64,000 bases of DNA from an uncultured Lachnospiraceae bacterium (GTDB lineage Bacteria; Bacillota; Clostridia; Lachnospirales; Lachnospiraceae), in the NCBI GenBank assembly GCA_910588535.1, contig CAJUOO010000003.1, positions 1-64,000 of the forward strand. The letters are read 5' to 3'. Shown in pieces: positions 24,847 to 31,436 of this stretch. The notes under the pieces were generated by a model. That model worked only from the letters and a program-made list of their open reading frames with translations. It did not search any database and was not told the origin of the DNA. The position numbers and the translations under genes were made by a program. Every line of letters begins with the position of its first letter. Within the stretch, counting starts at the first letter, position 1.

Positions 24847-25038
24847 ATGGCAAAGACTATGGAGAGGCTAATGGTATCAATTCCAACAGATGTAAAAAGT
24901 GAGATTGATGCTGTGAAACAACAGGATTTCTACGATAAGCCCTATGCAGAATTGTATAGGTATATTATCCGTATGGGACTGATCAAGATGAGAGAAACGG
25001 CTGGAAAAGATTGCGCATCAACAAAACAACTCGTATAA
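24847..25038 (+). CDS. Small ribbon-helix-helix-like protein
   Basis: A 63-residue protein starting 'MAKTMERLMVSIPTDVKSEI' and continuing 'FYDKPYAELYRYIIRMGLIK', a pattern like MetJ/Arc proteins. It is expressed from the operator-covered promoter at 24772 behind GGAAGGAGGAA. The two divergent small DNA-binding-like proteins recall a Cro/repressor pair built on the ribbon-helix-helix fold; this is an inference. Confidence 0.65.
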   Translation: MAKTMERLMVSIPTDVKSEIDAVKQQDFYDKPYAELYRYIIRMGLIKMRETAGKDCASTKQLV

Positions 25039-25159
25039 GCATACACGAAAAATTGATCCAATATACAGAGGGAACACTTTTCCGAAAAGGGAGTAAGTAA
25101 ATGACATTGGAAGTCTGGACATACATGATTATTTAGAATAGAAAAGGAGAGTAAGAAAA

Positions 25160-25330
25160 GTGGTGAATTTAAAATCAGTATCTATTGATAAGAAAGAACA
25201 GATTTTTTTGAATGGCGAATTAATTGAAAATGTAACATATTATAAATTGGAAAACTCCGCTAACTCTAATGAGCCAGCGAAGCTTACTGTTACCATGTTT
25301 GTCAATGTAGACCAAGTGAGTTCTGAATAG
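25160..25330 (+). CDS. Small beta-rich phage protein
   Basis: A 56-residue product read from GTG at 25160 behind AAAAGGAGAG. Its pattern 'QIFLNGELIENVTYYKLEN ... KLTVTMFVNV' resembles the 'IYVDGVELxGVRKISFLHN ... LRIELL' of the genes at 26933 and 55168, so the three may share a fold. The 3' end overlaps the convergent DUF2513-like gene by 29 bases. Function unknown. Confidence 0.55.
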   Translation: MVNLKSVSIDKKEQIFLNGELIENVTYYKLENSANSNEPAKLTVTMFVNVDQVSSE

Positions 25331-25688
25331 AAGAAGTGACTACACCGATAGCGATGTCTTTCAAAGCATGTAGAGATTCAGAACCAATACTTTTAGCAAT
25401 TTCTTTTGTTTTATTCCAAGTAGTATCTGAACGGATATCTGCTAGGAACTGATGACCAGAATATGTTAAGTCCTTGATTCTAAGTATTTGAAGTGGCGAA
25501 TTCAAAGATTCTATGGTAGAAGCATTGAGAAAACCTGCATCAATAAGTTGTAAACAGTGATATTGTAATTCTGTTTCACTATAAGATGATAACTGATTCA
25601 TAAGGTCATCAATGCTCCATTCTTCGCCATAATCCATAGATTCTACTGTGATTAGTATATTGCGGATGCAATCAGTATTTAGTTTCAA
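25302..25688 (-). CDS. DUF2513-like winged-helix protein (copy 1)
   Basis: A 128-residue protein read from TTG at 25688; GGGAG lies 8 bases upstream and the promoter and stem-loop element directly before that, so the longer ATG reading is not used. The N-terminal half ('LNTDCIRNILITVES ... DLMNQLSSYSETELQYHCLQLIDAGFL') is a winged helix-like unit. 'LTYSGHQFLADIRSDTTWNK' is the DUF2513 signature, and a hydrophobic helix ends the protein. A homologue lies at 30090. DUF2513 genes are common in phages; their role is unknown. Confidence 0.75.
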   Translation of the reverse strand: MKLNTDCIRNILITVESMDYGEEWSIDDLMNQLSSYSETELQYHCLQLIDAGFLNASTIESLNSPLQILRIKDLTYSGHQFLADIRSDTTWNKTKEIAKSIGSESLHALKDIAIGVVTSSIQNSLGLH

Positions 25689-25708
25689 ACTATTTTCTCC
25701 CTTCTTAC

Positions 25709-25766
25709 ATACTTGGCGCTGCAACGCCTGTACAACTATTATATAACAGTTTTGGATAGGAGACAA
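25709..25766 (-). promoter_or_regulatory. Stem-loop element 1 with promoter, ahead of DUF2513-like gene
   Basis: Minus strand: TTGTCT (25761-25766), 17 bases, TATAAT (25738-25743), then the 25-base element 25733-25709: GTAC, A, GGCG, loop TTGCAG, CGCC, AA, GTAT. The ribosome binding site follows within 7 bases. On the plus strand GAGACA (25760-25765) and TATAGT (25784-25789) serve the next gene, so the two -35 boxes overlap. Confidence 0.75.
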
Positions 25767-25815
25767 TAACGAATTACGATTTGTATAGTTTTGATAAGAG
25801 AGGGAGGTGAGGGAA

Positions 25816-26001
25816 GTGAATCAATCAGAGAGGCGGAAATTCAAGGAATTAGAAAAAAGAGTCAGTGCGCTTGAAAATAAATTTCAGTCTCAATCATTTG
25901 AAGAGATGCAACAGAACATGAAATCCGTAAATAGGGAAAAAACTATAGAATCAGAACAGAGTATGCCTGAAACTTCACGATATGCTGTCTGGGCTCCGTA
26001 A
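25816..26001 (+). CDS. Small coiled-coil phage protein (copy 1)
   Basis: A 61-residue protein from GTG at 25816, with GGAGG exactly 8 bases upstream. 'RRKFKELEKRVSALENKFQS' is a heptad coiled coil and the tail ends in 'ETSRYAVWAP'. It is about 80 percent identical to the product at 54610, and the N-terminal half resembles the product at 27386. The function is unknown; the constant N-terminal zipper with exchangeable tails suggests an adaptor or oligomerisation module. Confidence 0.65.
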   Translation: MNQSERRKFKELEKRVSALENKFQSQSFEEMQQNMKSVNREKTIESEQSMPETSRYAVWAP

Positions 26002-26094
26002 GGAGAGAGTAATGAATAGAATTTGGCAATGATAAAATGGCATGGTAGGAGGTGAGATGTAACGAAAGAAAGCTATATTGATATAAAAAAGGGA

Positions 26095-26385
26095 TTGACA
26101 GAGAAAGAAAAATGGGAGTGTACAACATTATGGTTGCTGGCTCTGCATATTGCATTTATAAATGAGAAAAAAGCAGAGCCAGCATGTATGATATGTCCTC
26201 ATATTATGAAGTGCCCAAGTTTTATAGGAGAGAAAGATATACAATGTAAACTAAAAGTGATTATCCCTCTTACAGAGAATTTCAAGGTTTTGGAGCAATT
26301 TGTTGGTAAAGATGTGGTTACTAGAGCATTATCGTGTGTTAATCTTGCTCAATTAGAGGACAGCCTTTCTCATGACATTTCATAA
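26095..26385 (+). CDS. Cys-containing small phage protein (copy 1)
   Basis: A 96-residue protein, homologous to the product at 53749. 'ACMICPHIMKCPSF' (three Cys plus a His) could bind zinc or an iron-sulfur cluster; 'LTENFKVLEQFVGKD' follows. The conservative start is TTG at 26095. However, AGGAGG at 26047-26052 is 9 bases before an in-frame ACG at 26062, which would add 11 residues, so a near-cognate start is possible. Function unknown. Confidence 0.65.
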   Translation: MTEKEKWECTTLWLLALHIAFINEKKAEPACMICPHIMKCPSFIGEKDIQCKLKVIIPLTENFKVLEQFVGKDVVTRALSCVNLAQLEDSLSHDIS

Positions 26386-26455
26386 AGCTTTTGAGATTAC
26401 ATTGGTAAGTATCCAGTATATAACCATGCATAGTTTTTTTGAGAGGAAAATTAGA

Positions 26456-26660
26456 ATGAAGAAAAAGAATATTAAAAAAAGTGTCAAAAAAGAAAATTCA
26501 TAGAGTAGAACAAGTGTTTCGTAATCTTTTAGTAGAACCACAAGCTCATACATACATGACAATGTATCAAGTGTTAGAAGAATTACATTTTCAAGGTAAA
26601 TATAATCTTGTGGTTCAGATGTGTGATGTGTTACTAAAAACTGATGAAACTATGTATTAA
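26456..26660 (+). pseudogene. Frameshifted copy of the 67-residue basic phage protein
   Basis: Compared with the intact copy at 54125, one extra A in a run after 'attaaa' (about 26475-26481) shifts the frame, giving MKKKNIKKSVKKENS and a stop. Removing it restores 'RVEQVFRNLLVEPQAHTYMT' to the end. A GTG at about 26482 is in the downstream frame and could start a shorter, 58- to 59-residue product. The 3' end overlaps the convergent zinc-ribbon gene by 11 bases. Confidence 0.65.
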
Positions 26661-26814
26661 TTTCTACAAGCTCTGGATGGCATTTAGGGCAAACCTGATA
26701 ATTAAAGTTTGCAGAGCCATCACGGGGTAATGAATCATCATATGCAATATGCTTTTTGGCTGGAACTAGAGGTGTTCCACATTTTAAACAAACAGGTAAA
26801 TTGGTTTGATCCAT
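26650..26814 (-). CDS. 54-residue zinc-ribbon protein (copy 1)
   Basis: A small protein starting 'MDQTNLPVCLKCGTPLVPAK' and ending 'NYQVCPKCHPELVEINT': two CxxC pairs 32 residues apart, a classic zinc ribbon. It is preceded by AAAGAAAGGAG, by the 25-base stem-loop element and by a promoter. An almost identical copy lies at 54318. Its shortness means it is easily missed. Nucleic-acid binding is a reasonable guess from the fold only. Confidence 0.75.
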   Translation of the reverse strand: MDQTNLPVCLKCGTPLVPAKKHIAYDDSLPRDGSANFNYQVCPKCHPELVEINT

Positions 26815-26835
26815 AATAATCGTCTCCTTTCTTTA

Positions 26836-26893
26836 GTACTCGGCGCTGCAACGCCTGTACAAATATTATATGGCAGTTTTGGATAGGAGACAA
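26836..26893 (-). promoter_or_regulatory. Stem-loop element 2 with promoter, ahead of zinc-ribbon gene
   Basis: Minus strand: TTGTCT (26888-26893), 17 bases, TATAAT (26865-26870), then 26860-26836: GTAC, A, GGCG, TTGCAG, CGCC, GA, GTAC, followed by AAAGAAAGGAG. Plus strand: GAGACA (26887-26892) and TATAAT (26911-26916), 18 bases apart, with the overlapping -35 boxes seen in element 1. Confidence 0.78.
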
Positions 26894-26932
26894 TAACGAG
26901 TTATGATTTTTATAATTTTTACAAGATGGGAG

Positions 26933-27283
26933 GTGAGCAAGATAGAACAGGAAAAAAACTTTGGAAAAAGAAATTCGGATGAAAAAGGAGTGCATTTACC
27001 TAAAGTCCATATAGAAAGCAAAGGTTGCGTTACAAAAATCTATGTTGATGGGGTAGAACTGGGTGGCGTAAGGAAGATAAGTTTCCTGCATAACAAGGGA
27101 AGAAATGCTTACCCTGTACTCAGAATTGAACTTCTGGCAGAGCAAATCTGTTTGGAAACAGCCCAGATATTTGCGCTGCCGGAAGTTTACCATCCTTATT
27201 ACGTTTCATCAGATAAATTGGTTAAACTTGGTATTCTGACGCATAGCCAACTTAATGAATTGCTGAATAAAAAGTTGTTATAA
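26933..27283 (+). CDS. Small beta-rich phage protein (full-length form)
   Basis: About 114-116 residues. The core 'ITKIYVDGVEL'-like segment, 'VRKISFLHNKGRNAYPVLRI' and 'HPYYVSSDKLVKLGILTHSQ' are shared with the product at 55168. A GTG at 26933 lies inside the GGGAGG site itself, so initiation there is unlikely. The ATA at 26942, 8 bases after GGAGG, has the same geometry as the GTG of the coiled-coil genes and is the better candidate. Function unknown. Confidence 0.65.
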   Translation: MSKIEQEKNFGKRNSDEKGVHLPKVHIESKGCVTKIYVDGVELGGVRKISFLHNKGRNAYPVLRIELLAEQICLETAQIFALPEVYHPYYVSSDKLVKLGILTHSQLNELLNKKLL

Positions 27284-27385
27284 CATTTCGGGTGCGGACA
27301 AATAAACAGGGCAGTCTGATAGCTGACAACCATCTCCATAAATATTATGCTGCAGATGTTGGTAAGAGGGGAGGTGAGAAGAAAG

Positions 27386-27556
27386 GTGTGGGTTTCAAAA
27401 AAGCGTTTGGAAACTTTGGAAAAGAAAGTGGCTGACCTTGAAAAACAGGTTCAAGACCAGTCACTTGAAAAAGTTGCTATTGAATTGGAGAATTGGGTGA
27501 ATCAGTTTGTTGGTTTAACTTTTCATACTCCTGAATCGCCACAACAGAAACTTTAG
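27386..27556 (+). CDS. Small coiled-coil phage protein (copy 2)
   Basis: A 56-residue protein 'VWVSKKRLETLEKKVADLEK...' with a heptad N-terminus like copy 1 but another tail (ENWVNQFVGLTFHTPESPQQ). The DNA is identical to 55540-55710. The tail lies antisense to a minus-strand ORF (27477-27710), so it may have arisen by read-through after a module swap. Start GTG with GGAGG 11 bases upstream. Confidence 0.6.
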   Translation: MWVSKKRLETLEKKVADLEKQVQDQSLEKVAIELENWVNQFVGLTFHTPESPQQKL

Positions 27557-27710
27557 CAGCAATTTGAATTATTTGATGGGTTAATTTATCAAGACCACTT
27601 TTATCAGGGTTTATTCCATCAAATTGTTCTATTATGGCAGATAGTAGATTTTCAGAGATTTCTTTATTAAGCATAGCAGCCAGAAAGAGAAAATTAATTT
27701 TGTTTTTCAA
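27477..27710 (-). CDS. Possible 5'-truncated small phage protein
   Basis: Up to 77 residues; 'QIIQIAAKVSVVAIQEYEKL' resembles 'EAISKAIVSAFEEYDR' of the minus-strand protein at 55022. It overlaps the plus-strand coiled-coil gene by 80 bases, as other pairs here do. It has no stem-loop element, promoter or ribosome binding site; the antirepressor gene begins there instead, so it may be a remnant. Confidence 0.35.
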   Translation of the reverse strand: MKNKINFLFLAAMLNKEISENLLSAIIEQFDGINPDKSGLDKLTHQIIQIAAKVSVVAIQEYEKLNQQTDSPNSPIQ

Positions 27711-27746
27711 ATTTTTAAAAAGTATGGAAAGGAAATGAGAGAAATA

Positions 27747-28499
27747 ATGAATGAACTAATTATGGTTAATTTCGATGCACAGACGGTATCGGCAAGAGAA
27801 CTTCATAAGGCACTCGGAATAGAAAAGCGGTTCAGTGCATGGTTTGAAATTAATTCGCAAGGATTCGTTAAAAATGAGGATTTTAGAGGGGTGTACCTAG
27901 GGGTACAGGGCAATCAATACGGAGGTACGCAGAATTTACAGGATTATGAAATATCAGTAGATATGGCAAAACACATCTGTCTTATGAGCCGGACAGAGAA
28001 AGGAAGACAATGCAGACAGTACCTTATCAACTTAGAAAAAGCATGGAACACGCCAGAACAGATATTTGCAAGAGCATTAAAAATGGCAGATCAGACAATC
28101 AATAAGTTAAAGTCTGAAAATCATGCACTTGTAGCGAGAATCGAACAGGACAAGCCAAAAACAATTTTTGCGGATGCAGTCAGTGCGAGCAAGACTTCCA
28201 TACTTATAGGGGATCTAGCAAAATTGATATGTCAAAATGGGGTACAAATAGGGCAAAAACGTTTGTTTGATTGGCTAAGAAAAAACGACTATCTTATTAA
28301 AAGTGGTTCATCAAGAAATATGCCGCAACAGAGATATGTGGAGCAAGGATTATTTGGAATAAAAGAATCAACATATATAGATGGAAATGGCTGCAATATC
28401 ACTACAAAAACACCTGTTGTAACGGGTAAAGGACAAATCTATTTTGTTAATAAGTTTCTTTCTATAGGTAGATGCATCTCTAAGATAGGCGAGGTATGA
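27747..28499 (+). CDS. Phage antirepressor (AntA/AntB plus KilAC domains)
   Basis: A 250-residue antirepressor. The N-terminal AntA/B domain spans residues 5-85 ('NFDAQTVSARELHKALGIEK', 'FSAWFEINSQGFVKNEDF', 'DYEISVDMAKHICLMSRTEK'). A coiled-coil linker leads to a C-terminal KilAC/ANT domain ('LIGDLAKLICQNGVQIGQKR' and 'QRYVEQGLFGIKES'). Such proteins counteract phage repressors, and several XRE candidates lie nearby. ATG at 27747 is taken because the ATG 12 bases upstream is too close to the AAGGA site. Confidence 0.88.
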   Translation: MNELIMVNFDAQTVSARELHKALGIEKRFSAWFEINSQGFVKNEDFRGVYLGVQGNQYGGTQNLQDYEISVDMAKHICLMSRTEKGRQCRQYLINLEKAWNTPEQIFARALKMADQTINKLKSENHALVARIEQDKPKTIFADAVSASKTSILIGDLAKLICQNGVQIGQKRLFDWLRKNDYLIKSGSSRNMPQQRYVEQGLFGIKESTYIDGNGCNITTKTPVVTGKGQIYFVNKFLSIGRCISKIGEV

Positions 28500-28546
28500 G
28501 GAAGAACCTGAAGGAAGCCCGCCAGAGGGCGGGCATGGTGCAATAA
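28496..28546 (+). pseudogene. 5' relic of an XRE gene
   Basis: The 16 codons 'MRKNLKEARQRAGMVQ' begin like the intact regulator at 31215 ('MRKNLKEARRKAGMTQ') and overlap the antirepressor stop (ATGA) as a coupled gene would. The frame then ends where the hicB gene comes in from the other strand. The codons contain the hairpin GCCCGCC/GGCGGGC, which may now serve as a transcription stop. Confidence 0.65.
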
Positions 28547-28548
28547 CA

Positions 28549-28947
28549 TTATTGTGATTGTATTTTTGCAAGAAGAGCTTCTTGGAGTACTTGGGAGAAA
28601 TTTAAGTCCATGGCCATAGCAGCTTCGTTAAGCCATTCAGGAATACTTAAAGTTTTCTTTACAGCACGAGAATTTGTACGTTTTTTGTAGGCAAGCATGT
28701 CAAATTCAATAACAGCAAGAAAAGAATCAGGTTCGGGTGATATTGCTGTCGGATCGGAGCTGCTAGGTATAGGTTGTTGTTCTTTTTCACGACAAGTTAA
28801 TGCTAAACCAAGTGCTTCTACAGCCATTTCGTAGGCTTGTGCCATATCATCGCCTTGGGTAAGACATTCTGGAATATCAGGGAAAGAAACCCAGAAACCA
28901 CCTTCTTCTGCTTTGTGAAATAATGCAGGATAAAATAATTTGTTCAT
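28549..28947 (-). CDS. hicB: HicB-family antitoxin
   Basis: A 132-residue protein. The N-terminal HicB fold ('YPALFHKAEEGGFWVSFPDI', 'CLTQGDDMAQAYEMAVEALG') is a degenerate RNase H-like domain that blocks HicA. The C-terminal 'SIPEWLNEAAMAMDLNFSQV' is a helix-turn-helix/ribbon DNA-binding tail. It follows hicA by 29 bases on the same strand. The DNA-binding tail probably recognises the palindromes upstream of hicA. Confidence 0.9.
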   Translation of the reverse strand: MNKLFYPALFHKAEEGGFWVSFPDIPECLTQGDDMAQAYEMAVEALGLALTCREKEQQPIPSSSDPTAISPEPDSFLAVIEFDMLAYKKRTNSRAVKKTLSIPEWLNEAAMAMDLNFSQVLQEALLAKIQSQ

Positions 28948-28976
28948 ATAATGCCTCCATTTTTTAGGGGGCAGGG

Positions 28977-29165
28977 TTATTTAAGCCCTGCCTGTTTTAA
29001 TATAGCTTGCTCAAGTCCTTTTTTAAGGCCCTTGCTGTGATAAGGAACTTCGGTTTGATGTTTAGTGGTATCGTTTCTCATTTTTACATGGGAGCCGTTT
29101 TGTCCAACCACTTCAAAACCATTTTTTTTGAGATGTTTTATCATCTCTTTTGGTGTCATTGGCAT
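28977..29165 (-). CDS. hicA: HicA-family mRNA interferase toxin
   Basis: A 62-residue toxin: 'MTPKEMIKHLKKNGFEVVGQ' then 'NGSHVKMRNDTTKHQTEVPY' with the catalytic His, and 'KKGLEQAILKQAGL' at the end. It has the dsRBD-like fold of HicA, which cleaves mRNA. ATG at 29165 has AAAGGAGAT upstream. Toxin first, antitoxin second is the usual order. Confidence 0.9.
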   Translation of the reverse strand: MPMTPKEMIKHLKKNGFEVVGQNGSHVKMRNDTTKHQTEVPYHSKGLKKGLEQAILKQAGLK

Positions 29166-29195
29166 TTTTCTATCTCCTTTCCTTATCATGCTTAT

Positions 29196-29247
29196 ATTAT
29201 AACACGTAATATTACGTATGTCAATAGAATAATACGTAATATTACAT
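29196..29247 (-). promoter_or_regulatory. hicAB promoter with palindromic operators
   Basis: Minus strand TTGACA (29219-29224) and TATAAT (29196-29201), 17 bases apart, both perfect consensus. The spacer contains the perfect palindrome ACGTAATATTACGT (29204-29217). A second copy with one mismatch lies at 29234-29247, 30 bases away (about three helical turns), which suggests cooperative binding by HicB. Confidence 0.85.
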
Positions 29248-29295
29248 AAAAATATTTTTATAGGATTATAAATATAAAGAAAGTTGGTGAAGAAA

Positions 29296-29439
29296 ATGAA
29301 ACAGACTATAATTGTAGGAAAAGAAGAGTATAGGAAGAAAATTATCGAACTGGTGGAGAAAATTAACAATGAAAAATACATAAAAATGATTTATGGATAT
29401 GTAAATAGCGCATACAGGGAAGAGAAAAGCAGGGTTTAA
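29296..29439 (+). CDS. Small helical protein convergent with XRE regulator (copy 2)
   Basis: A 47-residue protein, 'MKQTIIVGKEEYRKKIIELV' at its start, homologous to the 45-residue product at 23449. Its stop overlaps that of the convergent XRE gene by 4 bases, the same geometry as in copy 1. The ribosome binding site is weak (TTGGTGAAGAA). Function unknown. Confidence 0.55.
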   Translation: MKQTIIVGKEEYRKKIIELVEKINNEKYIKMIYGYVNSAYREEKSRV

Positions 29440-29801
29440 CCCTGCTCTCGCTCTTTCTTGCTCAATCTCTCTAAAAAATTCCAAAAAAGTTCCTTGTCAC
29501 TTTCGCTTAATTTTAAATATTCTTCTATAACTTTTTTTGTCTTTTCATCTTTTACTCCTATTTGGAAACACAAGTCGGCAAACTCCATATCGGAATTTTT
29601 TTCTTTCGGCTCTTTTCCTGTTTTAACCCATTCTTCATTTACCATAAATTCTCTGCAAATATCAGATATGAGCCTATCACTTGGAACCTTTTTCCCATTC
29701 TCAATGAGACTGACATAATTTTTGGATATTCCCATTTTTTCAGCAAATTTGTCCTGTGTCCACCCTCTGCTTTTTCTTAATTGGACAATCCTGTTATTCA
29801 T
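29436..29801 (-). CDS. XRE-family transcriptional regulator
   Basis: A 121-residue regulator. XRE domain at residues 4-60 ('LRKSRGWTQDKFAEKMGISK', 'NYVSLIENGKKVPSDRLISD'). The tail 'LSESDKELFWNFLERLSKK' matches the regulator at 23583. It faces a divergent plus-strand promoter with three related operators. It may set a second immunity specificity in the same prophage. Confidence 0.85.
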   Translation of the reverse strand: MNNRIVQLRKSRGWTQDKFAEKMGISKNYVSLIENGKKVPSDRLISDICREFMVNEEWVKTGKEPKEKNSDMEFADLCFQIGVKDEKTKKVIEEYLKLSESDKELFWNFLERLSKKEREQG

Positions 29802-29836
29802 CTCAATCCTCCTTTGGTTATTATAATATCAAAAAA

Positions 29837-29903
29837 GTTTGAAAAAGTCAAACATTATTATTGACTTTGAAAAAGTTATATGTTATATTTGATTTAGTCA
29901 AAT
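29837..29903 (+). promoter_or_regulatory. Promoter with three XRE operators
   Basis: Plus strand TTGACT (29861-29866), 17 bases, TATATT (29884-29889). GTTTGAAAAAGTCAAAC (29837-29853) and ATTTGATTTAGTCAAAT (29887-29903) are palindromes of one family; a half-conserved copy lies in the spacer. They flank and overlap the promoter. Confidence 0.8.
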
Positions 29904-29909
29904 AAGGAG

Positions 29910-30107
29910 GTGAGAAAAATAAATGTAGTTCTTTTGCTTATTATAGCAGTGCTTTTAATACTGCTTGCATCAATAAAGTTGTCTCTGACAGCTTATGTTG
30001 CGTGGATGGTAGAGAATGACTTCCAGCAACCATCCGACAAAGACATGCAAAGGCTTGTCGGATGGTGTGCAAAGAAGTACATACAGGATTTATTCAGAAA
30101 ATCCTAA
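29910..30107 (+). CDS. Small membrane-anchored phage protein
   Basis: About 62-65 residues with one N-terminal membrane helix (residues 4-30, 'NVVLLLIIAVLLILLASIKL') and a soluble tail (DKDMQRLVGWCAKKYIQDLF). GTG at 29910 overlaps the AAGGAGG site, so ATA at 29919, 8 bases after it, may be the real start. It is the first gene behind the XRE-controlled promoter and overlaps the convergent DUF2513 gene by 18 bases. Function unknown. Confidence 0.55.
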   Translation: MRKINVVLLLIIAVLLILLASIKLSLTAYVAWMVENDFQQPSDKDMQRLVGWCAKKYIQDLFRKS

Positions 30108-30473
30108 TTGTTTATTGATTGCTGCAGTTGCGACACCTTCTGCTATTGCAGAAATGACTTTAAGGCTTGCGAATCCAATACTGGAAGATATTTCTTTTAT
30201 TTTGTTCCAATTATTATCTTCCCTTATGTTTGCAAGAAATTCGTGTCCATCTGGTGTTAAGTCGTAAGTATCTGGAATTTTTTTATCAGGGAGATATATC
30301 ATATTTTTCATTTCGAGGTACCTCACATGATATGGAACTTTCCCTGTTCCTTTATACTTTTCCAGTCTTTGACAACTATTTATTGCACCAATCATATACC
30401 ATCCTTTATCAAATGTGGTTTTTTCTTCTATAGTAAATAGAATTTCACGCACACACTCATTGTCAATTCTCAT
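30090..30473 (-). CDS. DUF2513 protein (copy 2)
   Basis: A 127-residue protein: 'MRIDNECVREILFTIEEKTT' at its start, 'YHVRYLEMKNMIYLPDKKIP' as the wing-like part and 'LTPDGHEFLANIREDNNWNK' as the DUF2513 signature, then a hydrophobic C-terminal helix. It is homologous along its length to the product at 25302 but quite diverged. Preceded by the 25-base stem-loop element and AGAAAGGAG. Confidence 0.8.
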   Translation of the reverse strand: MRIDNECVREILFTIEEKTTFDKGWYMIGAINSCQRLEKYKGTGKVPYHVRYLEMKNMIYLPDKKIPDTYDLTPDGHEFLANIREDNNWNKIKEISSSIGFASLKVISAIAEGVATAAINKQLGFSE

Positions 30474-30491
30474 TTGCTACTCCTTTCTTAT

Positions 30492-30549
30492 GTACTCGGC
30501 TTGGCAGAGCCTGTACAGAAAGGATAGCACAAAAACACAAAATTTTAAA
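30492..30549 (-). promoter_or_regulatory. Stem-loop element 3 with promoter, ahead of DUF2513 gene
   Basis: Minus strand: TTTAAA (30544-30549), 17 bases, TATCCT (30521-30526), then 30516-30492: GTAC, A, GGCT, loop CTGCCA, AGCC, GA, GTAC and the ribosome binding site AAGAAAGGAG. Compared with element 2, GGCG/CGCC has become GGCT/AGCC, a compensating change that keeps the stem. Confidence 0.75.
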
Positions 30550-30561
30550 GGAGGTGTTATC

Positions 30562-30732
30562 ATGGCAGGCGTTTTAGATATAAGCACAAGAGATATTGAG
30601 GGAGTAGAAAAACTTTCCAGTCTCTTTGTGGATATTTCGGAAGAAAGCAAAATGATGGCGATTGTTTATCTGTCTGCCCTTAGAGATAAGGAGATTGCGG
30701 ATAAAGGAAGGAAAGAATTGCAAAAGGCATGA
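30562..30732 (+). CDS. Small phage protein, homologue of 24089 product
   Basis: A 56-residue protein sharing 'MAIVYLSALRDKEIAD' with the 57-residue product at 24089. It starts behind AAAGGAGGTG and is divergent from the DUF2513 gene. Function unknown. Confidence 0.6.
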   Translation: MAGVLDISTRDIEGVEKLSSLFVDISEESKMMAIVYLSALRDKEIADKGRKELQKA

Positions 30733-30745
30733 AAGGAAGAGGCTA

Positions 30746-31135
30746 ATGGAAACAGAAAAGGCATTAACACTGGAGGAACAAATCAAATCTTTACAGGAAC
30801 AGATCGACTTCCTGAAAAGCGGAGGTACTTCTGTATCTCCAAGCAAGAGATTGCAGCATATACGTTCACAGTGTAGAGAAAGGCACTTTGGCTCATGGGC
30901 TGATATTAGAAATGGCAGAGTTGATTATGGACCAGAGAATAAGACATATTCAGACTATGATGTAATCAGAGATATAGTTGTTCGTATTACCGATTTAATT
31001 TTCAGGTATTCAAAAGGGAAGAGGGCAGGAACAAAGATTACAACACTTATTAAATCAGAAGAGGATTTTATGGAATACGAGAATGTTTGTGAAGCGGTCT
31101 GCTGTGACTTGGAGAACAAATTAAAAAGTTTATAA
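30746..31135 (+). CDS. Hypothetical phage protein, duplicate A
   Basis: A 129-residue protein. Residues 8-30 form a coiled coil ('LEEQIKSLQEQIDFLKS'). The rest ('RHFGSWADIRNGRVDYGPEN', 'YDVIRDIVVRITDLIFRYSK') is helical and rather basic, vaguely like the C-terminal domains of antirepressors. A copy at 31732 shares 192 identical bases (30833-31024 with 31819-32010). Function unknown. Confidence 0.65.
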   Translation: METEKALTLEEQIKSLQEQIDFLKSGGTSVSPSKRLQHIRSQCRERHFGSWADIRNGRVDYGPENKTYSDYDVIRDIVVRITDLIFRYSKGKRAGTKITTLIKSEEDFMEYENVCEAVCCDLENKLKSL

Positions 31136-31214
31136 AAGTTGAAAGAAAAAAGATACATGCAAGGCTTTTGTGAAAAGGTGTTATGGAAAGAATTACATAT
31201 AAGAAAGGCGAGGT

Positions 31215-31436
31215 ATGAGGAAGAATTTGAAGGAGGCCCGCCGGAAGGCGGGCATGACACAACAGCAAATGGCAGATAAATTAGGACTTACTTTGAGGCA
31301 CTATCAGAAGATTGAGTATGCTGATTTGAACGGTTCTTTTGAGGTTTGGGACGCCTTGGAGGACATTTTAGGGATACATCAACGGATACTCCGAGAGCAG
31401 TCAGATAAGAATCCCGTTCAAGAAGAAAATCAGTAG
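31215..31436 (+). CDS. Small XRE-type DNA-binding protein
   Basis: A 73-residue helix-turn-helix protein: 'MRKNLKEARRKAGMTQQQMA' then 'DKLGLTLRHYQKIEYADLNG'. Its first codons contain the hairpin GCCCGCC/GGCGGGC. A truncated relative lies at 28496. The last 149 bases overlap the convergent XRE gene at 31288 on the other strand, an unusually long antisense overlap between two DNA-binding proteins. Confidence 0.75.
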   Translation: MRKNLKEARRKAGMTQQQMADKLGLTLRHYQKIEYADLNGSFEVWDALEDILGIHQRILREQSDKNPVQEENQ

